Source of the DNA: Desertivirga xinjiangensis
Lineage (GTDB): Bacteria > Bacteroidota > Bacteroidia > Sphingobacteriales > Sphingobacteriaceae
Reading direction: 5' to 3'
Assembly: GCF_024436435.1 (NCBI RefSeq)
Contig: NZ_JAFMZP010000002.1
Coordinates: 124,001 to 188,000 of the forward strand
DNA: 64,000 bases
Positions 27,431 through 36,300 of this stretch are shown here, piece by piece. The notes under the pieces are model-generated. The model searched no databases and was not told where the DNA came from. It worked only from the letters and a program-made list of their open reading frames with translations. Numbering within the stretch: position 1 is the stretch's first letter; the number at the start of each line of letters is the position of its first letter. Position numbers and translations under genes: made by a program.

Positions 27431-27460
27431 TTGCTTTTGTAAAAAAAATATCTATGTTTG
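27431..27460 (+). promoter_or_regulatory. Promoter of the cold-shock gene
   Basis: TTG (27431-27433) and a perfect TAnnTTTG box, TATGTTTG (27453-27460), are spaced by 19 bp. Initiation near 27467 leaves an untranslated leader of about 98 nt before the ATG, AT-rich and long for this genome, as in cold-shock mRNAs whose leader senses temperature. Confidence 0.65.
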
Positions 27461-27564
27461 ATATAAATCTCCAGTTTTTAAATATAACCTGAATTATAAA
27501 TACCCTTTCTTTTTCAGTATACTTTTATAACGGTGATTTAATGCTAATTTTATTATAATATTTT

Positions 27565-27762
27565 ATGAAAACTGGAAAAGTTAAATGGTTCAATGCCGAA
27601 AAAGGTTATGGCTTTATCACGCAGGAAGACGGAAAAGAAATCTTTGTACATTTTAAAGATATTCAGGGTGGGGTAAACGCACTTCGTGATAACGACAGTG
27701 TTGAATTTGAAGTTGCTGAAGGTCGCAAAGGCTTACAGGCTGTAAATGTGAAGAAAGCATAA
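27565..27762 (+). CDS. Cold-shock domain protein (CspA family)
   Basis: The 65-residue single-domain RNA chaperone carries RNP1 (KGYGFI) and RNP2 (IFVHF) motifs in [20 protein letters not shown] and the following strand. It is monocistronic, preceded by a promoter with a long leader and followed by a terminator. Cold or growth-phase regulation is inferred from the leader, not shown. Confidence 0.95.
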   Translation: MKTGKVKWFNAEKGYGFITQEDGKEIFVHFKDIQGGVNALRDNDSVEFEVAEGRKGLQAVNVKKA

Positions 27763-27786
27763 GTTCAATTTGAACCTACTCACGAA

Positions 27787-27821
27787 AACCTATAAGGAGT
27801 TGAAATCCTTATAGGTTTTTT
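27787..27821 (+). terminator. Terminator after the cold-shock gene
   Basis: The stem AACCTATAAGGA / TCCTTATAGGTT with a GTTGAAA loop is followed by a T run (TTTTTG), 24 bp after the stop codon. Confidence 0.9.
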
Positions 27822-27849
27822 TGTTTAACATCGAATCAAGCTGAAAAAG

Positions 27850-28056
27850 TTGGGAGGGGATCAAGTGGAAAGTTCGGGTCGGCTAAGCGCATTAATGCCA
27901 AACTTTTTAAAACGGTCGTCATGCCGATCCTGAATCAAGTTCAGGATTCGGCAACTCCAGGATTATAAAGGACATGCTTAAGCAAGAGGTCCTGAAACAA
28001 GTTCAGGATGACGAAGGAAAGAACATCCCCCAAATTTCCGCTTTATCCTTGGGAGG
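27850..28056 (-). mobile_element. MITE-like element, copy 2 (inverted), with 8-bp target duplications
   Basis: The element occupies 27858-28048 (191 bp) and is the reverse complement of the element at 19749-19941 with scattered differences. Ends are GGATCAAGTGGAAAG and its decayed partner (reverse complement of the right end: GGATAAAGCGGAAAT). The octamer TTGGGAGG flanks it on both sides (27850-27857 and 28049-28056). It separates the cold-shock terminator from the exbD 3' end. The more diverged ends suggest it is the older insertion. Confidence 0.88.
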
Positions 28057-28174
28057 CTTCTTTCAAGAATCTACGTTGATTATGAAAAGCTTTATGTGCC
28101 AAGAAACCGGATACAGGCTAGACAGCAATTTCTGTCCAATCTCCCAATTTTTACGCTTCATAACAATACTCCCC

Positions 28175-28720
28175 TTAATACACCCTCGCTTTTTTCATGA
28201 TCTCTGTGTCCCCCGGAACCAGATCTACAATGTAATAGCTCTTGATCTGGCTTATATTCAATTCATCTAGCAGATCAACCAGGTTCTTATAGTTTGATTT
28301 GTCGCTGGGTTTGATAATTACGATCAATCCTTTGCTGGAATCCCCGGTTCGTTTAATTGCTTCAATATTTTTGGCGCGAAGAGTGTTCCGGATAGTGTTG
28401 CGTTGAAATCCATCATTTGAGGAGCTTTCGAGCGGCTTAGCGCTGTTGCCAACCAGCCAGTGCAGTTTGTTTTCTTTGCCAATATATATTGTCATGGTGC
28501 GGTCTTCGGGGACCCTGGTGTTTGGTTCGCTTTCCGGATTAACCGGCATTGCCAGGGGCATAGCCACTGGTTTAGATAAGGTGGTAGTCAGCATGAAAAA
28601 AGTGATGAGCAGGAACATCAGATCGACCATCGGAGTCATGTCTACCCTTGGAGATAGCGATACATTTCTGGATTGGTTTCGGCCTCTAAGGCTTCCTCCG
28701 GATGATTTTAATTCGGCCAT
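28175..28720 (-). CDS. ExbD/TolR family protein without an ExbB partner
   Basis: The protein (181 residues from ATG 28720) has the ExbD layout: a short basic cytoplasmic N-terminus (MAELKSSGGSLRGRNQSRN), one transmembrane helix with the conserved aspartate (VDMTPMVDLMFLLITFFMLTTT), and a periplasmic domain. An ATG 48 bp upstream (28768) could add 16 residues. ExbD works with ExbB and TonB to energise outer-membrane transport, but no exbB or tonB lies nearby, so it must pair with subunits encoded elsewhere. It is 60 bp downstream of the App1 gene on the same strand. Confidence 0.85.
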   Translation of the reverse strand: MAELKSSGGSLRGRNQSRNVSLSPRVDMTPMVDLMFLLITFFMLTTTLSKPVAMPLAMPVNPESEPNTRVPEDRTMTIYIGKENKLHWLVGNSAKPLESSSNDGFQRNTIRNTLRAKNIEAIKRTGDSSKGLIVIIKPSDKSNYKNLVDLLDELNISQIKSYYIVDLVPGDTEIMKKARVY

Positions 28721-28780
28721 TGCTTTAAGGATTATAATAACCTGATGCAGCCAGGACCGAATTTCCATAAAGGTTCTGAA

Positions 28781-29941
28781 TTACTCTAGCAAGCTTGCTT
28801 CTTCTTTACCAGGTAGAGTACCTTTATCCAGCTCTTTCTCCGTTTCAATTGCAGGCAGTGCTTCTGTATATATAAGTCCGATCTTTGCTGCATGTTCCGC
28901 TGCCTGGGCGGCATTGTCTATGATCAGCATTTCCAGGTCTTCTGTACGCGTCTTTTCGGCTATTTCAAGGGCGATCTTCTCTCTATGTGCCAGCTGCACA
29001 TCGCGGATGTAAATGGCCAGAACTCTTCCGGGATATTGTTTTGCAACTTCCTGGTAAATGGTCGGATCTTCCTGTCCGCTATCACCGATTAGCACAAAGT
29101 TGAGGTGTGGATAGGTGAGGAGTATATTTTCGATCTCTTTAAACTTATGGCCCATATGGCCGCTGCTGATAAATTTATTTTCTTCCAGCCCAAAATCTCT
29201 CAGCAGCAGGGGTCCTGCGGGTATTTCATTCAGGTCCAGGTAGTCTTTCAGGAGATCGTATAAGTTCCAGGGACTGCTGGAAACGTAAAAGAAAGGGTTG
29301 TTTCGTTTTCCGTTTCGTCCCAGTTGCAGGGATTTATAAAATTCGGAGACGCCTGCAAAGGGAAGCCTGGTCCTGGCATTATTCAGGAAAACAGTCCTGG
29401 CCATTCTCAGTGCGTTGGTGGCTGAAGTTTCTACGATAGTATCGTCGATATCGCTGATAATTCCATATTCTGCATCGAAGGGAGGGATCAGCACTTCTGC
29501 ACTGGTTTTTATATTTGTTTCAAAAGGAATGGGGGCGTGTTCCAGCTCGATTTCAATGTTGTGCCAGATATCATCCAGGTGAAGAACTTGCGACGGGGCC
29601 AGATTTAACAAGAAGTAGCCCTCTTCGTCGGTTATGACCTGATGTGTCTGGTCCTGAAAAGATACTTTTAATAAGGCGCCCGGAACTTCGTCGCTTTCGA
29701 AGCGCTTGTACATGTTTAAGAGATTCGTGAAGATGGTGTCCTTATCTGAGGCACTTTTGAGAAGTTTGTCTTCCAAAACGCGACCTTTTAGATATAAACG
29801 GTTTGTTGTGCCGTAGCTTCTGTAAGGGACGATCTGGACTGGGTCGTTTAGTTTGAGTCGTCGCCTAAGTTTGAAGGTGATGTCGTCAAACTGTTCTTCA
29901 ATGTTTGATACCGAATCTTTAAAAAGCTTTTTCCAGTTCAC
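28781..29941 (-). CDS. App1-type phosphatase domain protein (DUF2183)
   Basis: The 386-residue protein has a central catalytic domain with the HAD-like DxDxT motif in ISDIDDTIVETSATNALRMA (about residues 158-177), then YVSSSPWNLYDLLKDYL, and HKFKEIENILLTYPHLNFVLIGDSGQEDP, as in App1 phosphatidate phosphatases. A transthyretin-like beta segment (VSFQDQTHQVITDEEGYFLL) precedes it. The start is GTG at 29941. It follows a small conserved-looking ORF by 14 bp and likely shares its transcript. The substrate in bacteria is not established. Confidence 0.87.
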   Translation of the reverse strand: MNWKKLFKDSVSNIEEQFDDITFKLRRRLKLNDPVQIVPYRSYGTTNRLYLKGRVLEDKLLKSASDKDTIFTNLLNMYKRFESDEVPGALLKVSFQDQTHQVITDEEGYFLLNLAPSQVLHLDDIWHNIEIELEHAPIPFETNIKTSAEVLIPPFDAEYGIISDIDDTIVETSATNALRMARTVFLNNARTRLPFAGVSEFYKSLQLGRNGKRNNPFFYVSSSPWNLYDLLKDYLDLNEIPAGPLLLRDFGLEENKFISSGHMGHKFKEIENILLTYPHLNFVLIGDSGQEDPTIYQEVAKQYPGRVLAIYIRDVQLAHREKIALEIAEKTRTEDLEMLIIDNAAQAAEHAAKIGLIYTEALPAIETEKELDKGTLPGKEEASLLE

Positions 29942-29955
29942 AGGCCTCCTTTGGT

Positions 29956-30246
29956 TTAAAGTAATCCGGGATAATCGTTTTCGATCGCCTTGCCAAGTTC
30001 CTGTAAGTCGTTGTGGTCAAGGTCAAAGGAGCCTTCGTCTAAAATAACCCATCCGCTGGTTTTAGTTTTCTGCACGATAAGGTTGGGTTCCTTTTGGCTT
30101 ACAACTGTTTCATTTTTAGGGTCTTTGTCTTCGTCGAAAGCGTTGGCGCTTTCGAGCTCTATTGCGAAAAGATTATCTTCTACCTGGGTAACGGTGACGT
30201 CTGTGCGTACACCTTTTACAGGGAAATGGGTTTTGAATGCAGGCAT
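29956..30246 (-). CDS. Small hypothetical protein upstream of App1-type phosphatase
   Basis: The protein (96 residues from ATG 30246; the frame extends to a TTG at 30276) starts MPAFKTHFPVKGVRTDVTVT and is acidic, without membrane segments. The strand-rich N-terminal half is followed by SGWVILDEGSFDLDHNDLQE, suggesting a small alpha/beta fold. I do not recognise a family. The 14-bp gap to the phosphatase gene argues for a shared operon and perhaps a shared role. Confidence 0.6.
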   Translation of the reverse strand: MPAFKTHFPVKGVRTDVTVTQVEDNLFAIELESANAFDEDKDPKNETVVSQKEPNLIVQKTKTSGWVILDEGSFDLDHNDLQELGKAIENDYPGLL

Positions 30247-30331
30247 ATGTATTATAATAGTTTTTCTAATAGACAAAGTTCTGCAAGTAAGGTTTGTTAA
30301 CGATGGAGGGAAATTGAGATGGGTGGTAATT

Positions 30332-30356
30332 TAGCACACGCGGCACGCGTGTGCTA
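30332..30356. repeat. REP-like hairpin, best-preserved copy
   Basis: A perfect 11-bp stem (TAGCACACGCG / CGCGTGTGCTA) surrounds a 3-nt GCA loop. It is the reverse-orientation relative of the units at 6335-6365 and 12201-12231. It lies in a gene-free stretch of about 320 bp between two minus-strand genes. Confidence 0.85.
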
Positions 30357-30402
30357 GCAAGGAGTCGATATGCTCCGTCTGTCTTAAGTGTTCCGCAGGA
30401 TC

Positions 30403-30500
30403 ACTAAGGATTCAGAAATGAGAAAGAGTCTCAGACTCGATAAAGCGCTATGTTTATTGCCTAACGAGTCAGAGACTCTCTTTATTGTTTAATCCTTAGT
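30403..30500. repeat. Nested inverted repeat (ACTAAGGATT outer arms, GAGTC-rich inner arms)
   Basis: Outer arms ACTAAGGATT (30403-30412) and AATCCTTAGT (30491-30500) match exactly; inner arms are AAAGAGTCTCAGACTCG (30423-30439) and CGAGTCAGAGACTCTCTTT (30465-30483). The inner string recurs as GCGAGTCAGAGACTCTTTTC at 19664-19683 and, degenerately, as AATGAAAAGGAGTCTCAGAA at 12273-12292. It is therefore a second dispersed repeat family. No coding capacity. Confidence 0.7.
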
Positions 30501-30567
30501 CCCTGGCGCGCTTGGACCCAAGCTACGGAATAAGGACAGCGCGTGTCGTCTCTGCGCTCTGTGGTTA

Positions 30568-30909
30568 CTAAGAAATTAAAAAATCTTCCCGCACCGGCGA
30601 AAAGCTATCTACTAACCTTGCTGTTTGGGTAAGCAGCTGTATGGCGTGTTGTTTTCCGGATGGAACATAAAACATGTCTCCGGCTTTAAGATGGACAGGA
30701 GCTTCGTCTTCTATGAAGAACAGGACTTCTCCTGCTGCAATATAGCAGGTTTGTTCGTGAGGGTGAGAATGCATTGGATCGGGCTCCGCTTGTGGTCCGT
30801 TACTGAAATCCAGAACCGCTGTCATGAGCTTTTCCAGGCTCACCAATCTTCGTTCAAGTCCTTCGGCTGGCTTTTGTACCTCCGCGGTACCATAATGTAA
30901 TACAGGCAT
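30568..30909 (-). CDS. Cupin domain protein
   Basis: The 113-residue single-domain protein has cupin motif 1 (HSHPHEQTCYIAAGEVLFFIE) with the metal-binding histidines and glutamate region, and motif 2 (GDMFYVPSGKQHAIQLL). Small cupins bind a metal and act as sugar-binding, isomerase or dioxygenase domains; the substrate cannot be told. It is 10 bp after ribD on the same strand, probably co-transcribed. Confidence 0.87.
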   Translation of the reverse strand: MPVLHYGTAEVQKPAEGLERRLVSLEKLMTAVLDFSNGPQAEPDPMHSHPHEQTCYIAAGEVLFFIEDEAPVHLKAGDMFYVPSGKQHAIQLLTQTARLVDSFSPVREDFLIS

Positions 30910-30919
30910 GTCTAGCTAT

Positions 30920-31990
30920 TTAGTTATTAGTAAATATTCGCAGGATATCTGCACCAACTTTAGTTTCTGATCTCCGGCTGCCTTTAACTTCTGGTGCTTT
31001 AAGGCCTTCATTCCAATAGTCGCCGCTGATGAATATCCTGGCTTCGTCCCATAAACCTGCTTTAATGAACAAGTCCAGTGTTTTAACTCCTCCTTCGACG
31101 ATCAGCGACTGCACGTCCATTAAATATAGCTGGTAGCAGATCAATTGGGGCAGGTAATGGTCAAAATCTTCAAGCTGCAAGTATTTAATGTTGTTGCTGA
31201 TCTCTGTTTTGATAGCGTTAAAAACGATTGTTTCCTGGCTTCCGTCGAATAAGTTCAGACTGGATGAGAGTTCCAGGTTTCTGTCAATAACTATCCGTTT
31301 AGGATTTCGGCCAGCCCATTCCCGCGCGTTAAGCCTGGGATTATCAACATGCGCTGTGTTTTTTCCTATTAAAATGGCATCTTCTTCGGTGCGCCAACGA
31401 TGAGAAAGTATTTTTGAACTGGCGGAGCTGATCCATTTTTGCTCTCCATTGAGGGGTGCGAAATAAGCATCGGCAGTTTGTGCCCATTTGAGAATAATGT
31501 AAGGCCGTTCTTTACTTATACGTGTAAAAAAACGCCTGTTCATGTGCCTGCAATCATGCTCCGATACATTTTCAACAACTTCAATACCCGCATGGCGCAG
31601 CTTCTGAACACCGCGTCCGTTTACATGCTCGAAGGGGTCCGCGCAGCCGATCACAACCTTTGGAATGTTATGACGGATAATAAGATCGGCACAGGGCGGG
31701 GTCTTTCCCTGATGAGCGCAAGGTTCCAGACTTACGTACAAGGTCGATTCGCTAAGCAGTGTCGCAGCCGCGGCTCCATACTTAGAAAGCACTGCATTGA
31801 TGGCATTCGCCTCTGCATGAGGGTGCCCATAGGTTTCGTGATAAGCCTCGCCAATAATTAAGCCCTTGTGCACGATCACAGCTCCCACCATCGGGTTCGG
31901 ACTCACGCTGCCGGCGCCAAGCTGAGCCAGGTCGAGGCAGCGGCGCATATATTTTTCGGGATCCAAATCTTTTTCTTTAATGTTAAACAA
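30920..31990 (-). CDS. ribD: Riboflavin biosynthesis deaminase/reductase RibD
   Basis: This bifunctional enzyme performs steps two and three of riboflavin synthesis. The N-terminal deaminase has the zinc site HAEANAI and PCAHQGKTPPC; the C-terminal reductase has EDAILIGKNTAHVDNPRLNAR and VEGGVKTLDLFIKAGLWDEA. The frame begins at a TTG (31990, 356 residues); an ATG at 31948 would drop the conserved EKY before MRRCLDLAQLG, so the upstream start is kept with moderate certainty. It is divergent from prmC. Confidence 0.94.
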   Translation of the reverse strand: MFNIKEKDLDPEKYMRRCLDLAQLGAGSVSPNPMVGAVIVHKGLIIGEAYHETYGHPHAEANAINAVLSKYGAAAATLLSESTLYVSLEPCAHQGKTPPCADLIIRHNIPKVVIGCADPFEHVNGRGVQKLRHAGIEVVENVSEHDCRHMNRRFFTRISKERPYIILKWAQTADAYFAPLNGEQKWISSASSKILSHRWRTEEDAILIGKNTAHVDNPRLNAREWAGRNPKRIVIDRNLELSSSLNLFDGSQETIVFNAIKTEISNNIKYLQLEDFDHYLPQLICYQLYLMDVQSLIVEGGVKTLDLFIKAGLWDEARIFISGDYWNEGLKAPEVKGSRRSETKVGADILRIFTNN

Positions 31991-32081
31991 AAGTGTAAAA
32001 AAATATGTTTTTTAAATGCCATTTCCGATTATTACTTAAGCTTGTACTAAAATAAAGCAGACATTTATTACTTATCACACT

Positions 32082-32939
32082 ATGACAATTTCCGCAATAG
32101 AGAGTATTTATACCGACCAGTTGCCACCGATGTACGATAAGGACGAGGCAAAATCGCTTGCCCTTCTGGCTGTACAGCATGTATGTGACCTTACCAAGAA
32201 TTACATTCTTCTTCATAAAAGTCATGAAATAACACTCAAGGAGGAAACTTCGCTCATCAGGATACTGGATGAACTTCGGTTTGGAGTGCCTCTGCAATAC
32301 GTACTTGGGGAAGCTGATTTTTACGGGTTGCGTTTTAAGGTAAATTCCAGTGTGTTAATTCCCCGGCCGGAAACTGAGGAACTGGTGTTCTGGGCGCTGG
32401 ATAGCGTGAAAAGGGATCCTGAGCTCGGGATCAATGTGATCGATATTGGCACCGGCAGCGGCTGTATACCTATTGCTATTAAAAAGAACCTGCCTGAGGC
32501 GGAAGTGAGTGCATGCGATATCTCCCATGAAGCAATAGAGGTCGCTATAAATAATGCGGTGTTAAACCAGACAGAGGTGCATTTTTTTCATGCGGATATT
32601 TTGAGTCCCCGCTTTACTTTGCTGCCTCTTACATTCAACCTTATTATAAGCAATCCTCCTTACATTACGGATTCAGAAAAAAGGCAGATGCATAAAAATG
32701 TTTTAGAGCATGAGCCGCATACTGCGCTCTTTGTTCCAGACGATAATCCACTTCTATTTTACAATTCAATAGCCGACTTCGCTGCAAAGCACCTCAGCTC
32801 AAAAGGATTGTTGTTTTTGGAGATCAATGAGGCGATGGGCAGGGAGGCAGAGAATATGCTTCATAGTAAAGGATTTAACACGGAGCATAAAAAGGATATA
32901 AACGGAAAAGATAGAATGATAAAAGCCTGGCTTAACTAG
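32082..32939 (+). CDS. prmC: Peptide chain release factor N5-glutamine methyltransferase
   Basis: The 285-residue protein methylates the GGQ glutamine of RF1/RF2. It has an N-terminal helical domain, IPRPETEEL (93-101), the SAM-binding DIGTGSGCIPIAI (121-133) and the catalytic NPPY (191-194). It is divergent from ribD. The last codons overlap a terminator stem. Confidence 0.95.
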   Translation: MTISAIESIYTDQLPPMYDKDEAKSLALLAVQHVCDLTKNYILLHKSHEITLKEETSLIRILDELRFGVPLQYVLGEADFYGLRFKVNSSVLIPRPETEELVFWALDSVKRDPELGINVIDIGTGSGCIPIAIKKNLPEAEVSACDISHEAIEVAINNAVLNQTEVHFFHADILSPRFTLLPLTFNLIISNPPYITDSEKRQMHKNVLEHEPHTALFVPDDNPLLFYNSIADFAAKHLSSKGLLFLEINEAMGREAENMLHSKGFNTEHKKDINGKDRMIKAWLN

Positions 32940-32955
32940 CAGGCTTTTATTTTCA
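32921..32955 (+). terminator. Terminator overlapping the prmC stop codon
   Basis: AAAAGCCTG (32921-32929) pairs with CAGGCTTTT (32940-32948) around the stop codon (TAG 32937-32939), followed by ATTTTC. The 5' arm is therefore coding sequence. Confidence 0.75.
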
Positions 32956-32976
32956 CGCAATATTATTTATCCTGAT

Positions 32977-33195
32977 TTATTTAACCTGCTCTTCTTTTGG
33001 AATGATTTGAATTTCGCGTTTTGATTTTGCAGTGAAAGATATGTTATGGTCTTCCAAAAGTTCTTTTACGCTTAGAAATTCTGAATCCCTCGAAGTCAGG
33101 ATACGATCATTACGTTTTAGCGCAGTTGTCAGATCGGAGAAGATTGCCAACTCCATAAAATCGTTGTAGGTATACTTTACTGGTACTAAGTTCAT
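32977..33195 (-). CDS. Small hypothetical protein (72 aa)
   Basis: The frame starts MNLVPVKYTYNDFMELAIFS at an ATG and encodes a soluble, charged protein with a helical middle (LTTALKRNDRILTSRDSEFLSVKELLE) and a basic C-terminus. It is convergent with prmC and divergent from the SNF2 helicase. I do not recognise a family. The even amino-acid composition supports a real gene. Confidence 0.55.
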   Translation of the reverse strand: MNLVPVKYTYNDFMELAIFSDLTTALKRNDRILTSRDSEFLSVKELLEDHNISFTAKSKREIQIIPKEEQVK

Positions 33196-33398
33196 AGGTC
33201 ATTAGATAGAATTGATAAAGCAAAGGAAATACGAAAAAGTTTTATTTAATTCAATAAACTCTTATCTACATTCTGCTATATCCAGATAATCTCTGCTAAA
33301 AGTTTAAAAAAAACTGAAGATGTATAATTAAAACTTTGGATCTTTTAGTTTTAATTTGCCTTTGATTTTGTATCCGGGGCGAATGATAAGAAGAACAG

Positions 33399-36300
33399 AT
33401 GAGCCAGAAAGAAGCTAAAACTTATATACTTAATAATGTACGCGTTTCTTCTTTAGATGAAGTGCTTATTCAGAATCATTCGGCCGAAATTGTTTACGCG
33501 CCACTTAAATTCTACGACATCGAAGTGGTGTCCATGCAGCTGAACCTTGCTACGTTTAGTCATTCGGCGTCCTCAGGTACCTTAGTAAGCGTTTGCCAGC
33601 AAGAAGGTAGTATCGGGCTTTCCTGCACCTGCAACAGTATGCATGAAAAGTTGTGCCGATACCAGGTGTTAACCCTTCATTCAATCCGGAAAAATAAAGA
33701 TTACCTGTTGTTTTTTGATGATGCATTCAGGCAGGAAAAAATAAGGAAGTTAGCAGAATCTTATGGTTTGCAGCACGAAGAGCAGCCGGATGATTTTTTC
33801 CAGGTTGAATATATTGATAGCAGGGCCGTTATCAAGCCCAGGCTGCAAGGTTTATTTCCGGTTACTAAAGAGTCTACGTCAATCCTAAAGGAAAACCTTT
33901 TTGTAAGGGATAATACTGACATCCCTTTGAAATTCAAGCTGAAGCTGGGGCTGCAACCATTTGTCGTGGTCCGGCAGCACAGGTTTTACAGGCATCTTAA
34001 CATGGATATTTATGAGGGAGGTACCAGCCTGGCTGGAAAACTGAAAAATCCACTGACCCTGGTAGATCCTCAGACGCAGATCTGGAAAACACAGGGACAG
34101 GAAGAACTGAAGTTCTATACAGGAGTTACCTGGTTTCAGAACAATCACACCCGGGAAAGGTCGGAATCCGACATTCATGCTTTGAAATCAGTTTTTAAAA
34201 ACCCGCTTGCACTTAAGTTTTATCAGCACGATCCGGAAATCTCCGAAAAAGTAAACGCAGCCAGCTTAAGTCCCATTACCTTAGGCTCCGTTATTACCGA
34301 TGCAAGGGCATCGGTTTGTGAGAAGTCGGGCTTGTATCATATCCATGTTGAAGTACAGATAGACAAGCAGCTGTATTTGCTCCAGGATCTGGTTTTCAAG
34401 CATGGCTACTTTATTCAGATGGGAGGTAGGCTCCACCTGGTCGGAGATCTGCAGCTACTTAATGTCTTTGATTTTTTCAGGCAAAATGGTTCGGTCCTGA
34501 TTATCCATAAGTCGAAGTTCACTGGATTCAAGGAAGATATCCTCGATAAACTTGAAGACCGTATTTCTATTTCGTACTCCTGGGTTAAGCAGGAAGCGCC
34601 AAAAACGGAAGGTGCAGGGAAAGAAGTGGAGCCTGAAAGGATCATTTACCTGTCAGACTCGGAAAGCTATGTGCTGATCAATCCGGTAGTGAAATATGGG
34701 GATGTTGAAGTGCCCGTTTTGAGCCGGCGCCAGGTTTATGCTCCGGGTAGCAGGGGCGACATCATCGCCATAACGAGAAATAACGAATATGAAGACGAAT
34801 TTACTTCCCTGCTGATAAGGCAGCATCCCTTTTTCCAGGAACAACTTGACGACGGCCTGCTATATTTCTACCTTCACAAGGACCGTTTTCTGAAGGAAGA
34901 TTGGTTTTTGACGGCTTTTGATGAATGGCTGGGACAAGGTATTACCGTTCTTGGGTACAATGAGTTAAAAGGTAGCAGAATAAACCCTAACAAAGCGAAG
35001 ATTTCGATTAACGTAGTAAGTGGTCTGGACTGGTTCAATGCAGAGTTAACGCTGAGGTATGGGCAGAAGAAAGCCTCCTTAAAGCAGGTTCAGAAAGCCG
35101 TCAGGAACAAACATAAATATGTTCAGCTGGATGACGGAACTTTTGGTATACTGCCGGCAGAGTGGATTGAAAAACTAAGCGCTTGCCTGCAGGCCGGTGA
35201 GATCAGAGGTGAGACGAGTCTGAAGATCCCCAAAATTAATTTCCAGCTTATAGAGGAGATGGGGGAGGATGGAGTGCTGGATGAAGCCGTTAAAGATGAA
35301 CTGGCTGTAATCCGGTCCAAATTGAGCAACTTCAAGTCGATCGAAAGTGTGGAAGTGCCTACAGGGCTAAATGCTGTACTTCGTCCTTACCAGAAAGAAG
35401 GATTAAACTGGATGAATTTTCTTGATGAATTTAACTTTGGTGGCTGCCTGGCCGATGATATGGGATTGGGTAAATCACTACAGATCATTGCTTTTATATT
35501 ATTGCAAAGACAAAAAGCAGGGAGAAATACTAATTTACTGGTCGTTCCTACCTCGCTGATCTTTAACTGGCAGGCGGAGATTGAAAAGTTAGCTCCTTCA
35601 ATCAGAGTGCTTACATTTTATGGTTCAAGCCGCATAAAGGATACGAGCTCGTTTGAAAACTACGAGGTGATCCTTACCTCGTACGGAACTCTCTTGTCGG
35701 ATAGTGCATTTTTGAAGAGCTATAGATTTAATTATATATTCCTCGATGAATCGCAGAACATAAAGAATCCGAATTCGCTGCGCTACGGGGCGGCTGCTAT
35801 GTTAAAGTCGAGGAATAAAATTGTGATCAGCGGTACACCTTTTGAAAATAACACCCTGGATCTTTATGGCCAGTTATCTTTCGCCTGCCCTGGCTTATTG
35901 GGAAGTTTACGGTATTTCAAAGATATCTTTTTGATACCTATAGATAAATTCCAGGACAGGAGGAGAACAGAGGAGCTTCAGAACCGGATCAGGCCGTTTA
36001 TTTTGAGACGAACGAAAGCTCAGGTCGCTCTGGAACTTCCTGACAAGACCGAAATGGTTCTCTATTGTGAAATGTCCGCCGGACAGCGAAAGGTATATGA
36101 TGCCTATGAAAAAGAATTCCGAGACTTTATTTCCGCCCAAAGCAACGAGGATCTACCCAGGAGTTCCATTCATGTCTTGAAAGGATTGACACGTTTGCGC
36201 CAGATATGCAATTCTCCGCTATTGTTAAATGAAGAGAATCTGCCTGATTATTCTTCTTCAAAGATCAGTACATTGATAGAGCAGATAATGGACAAGGCCG

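Noticed and set aside
27974-28270. 98-codon plus-strand ORF
   Set aside because: Its N-terminal part (LKQEVLKQVQDDEG) is a translation of the MITE-like repeat and the rest runs antisense into exbD.
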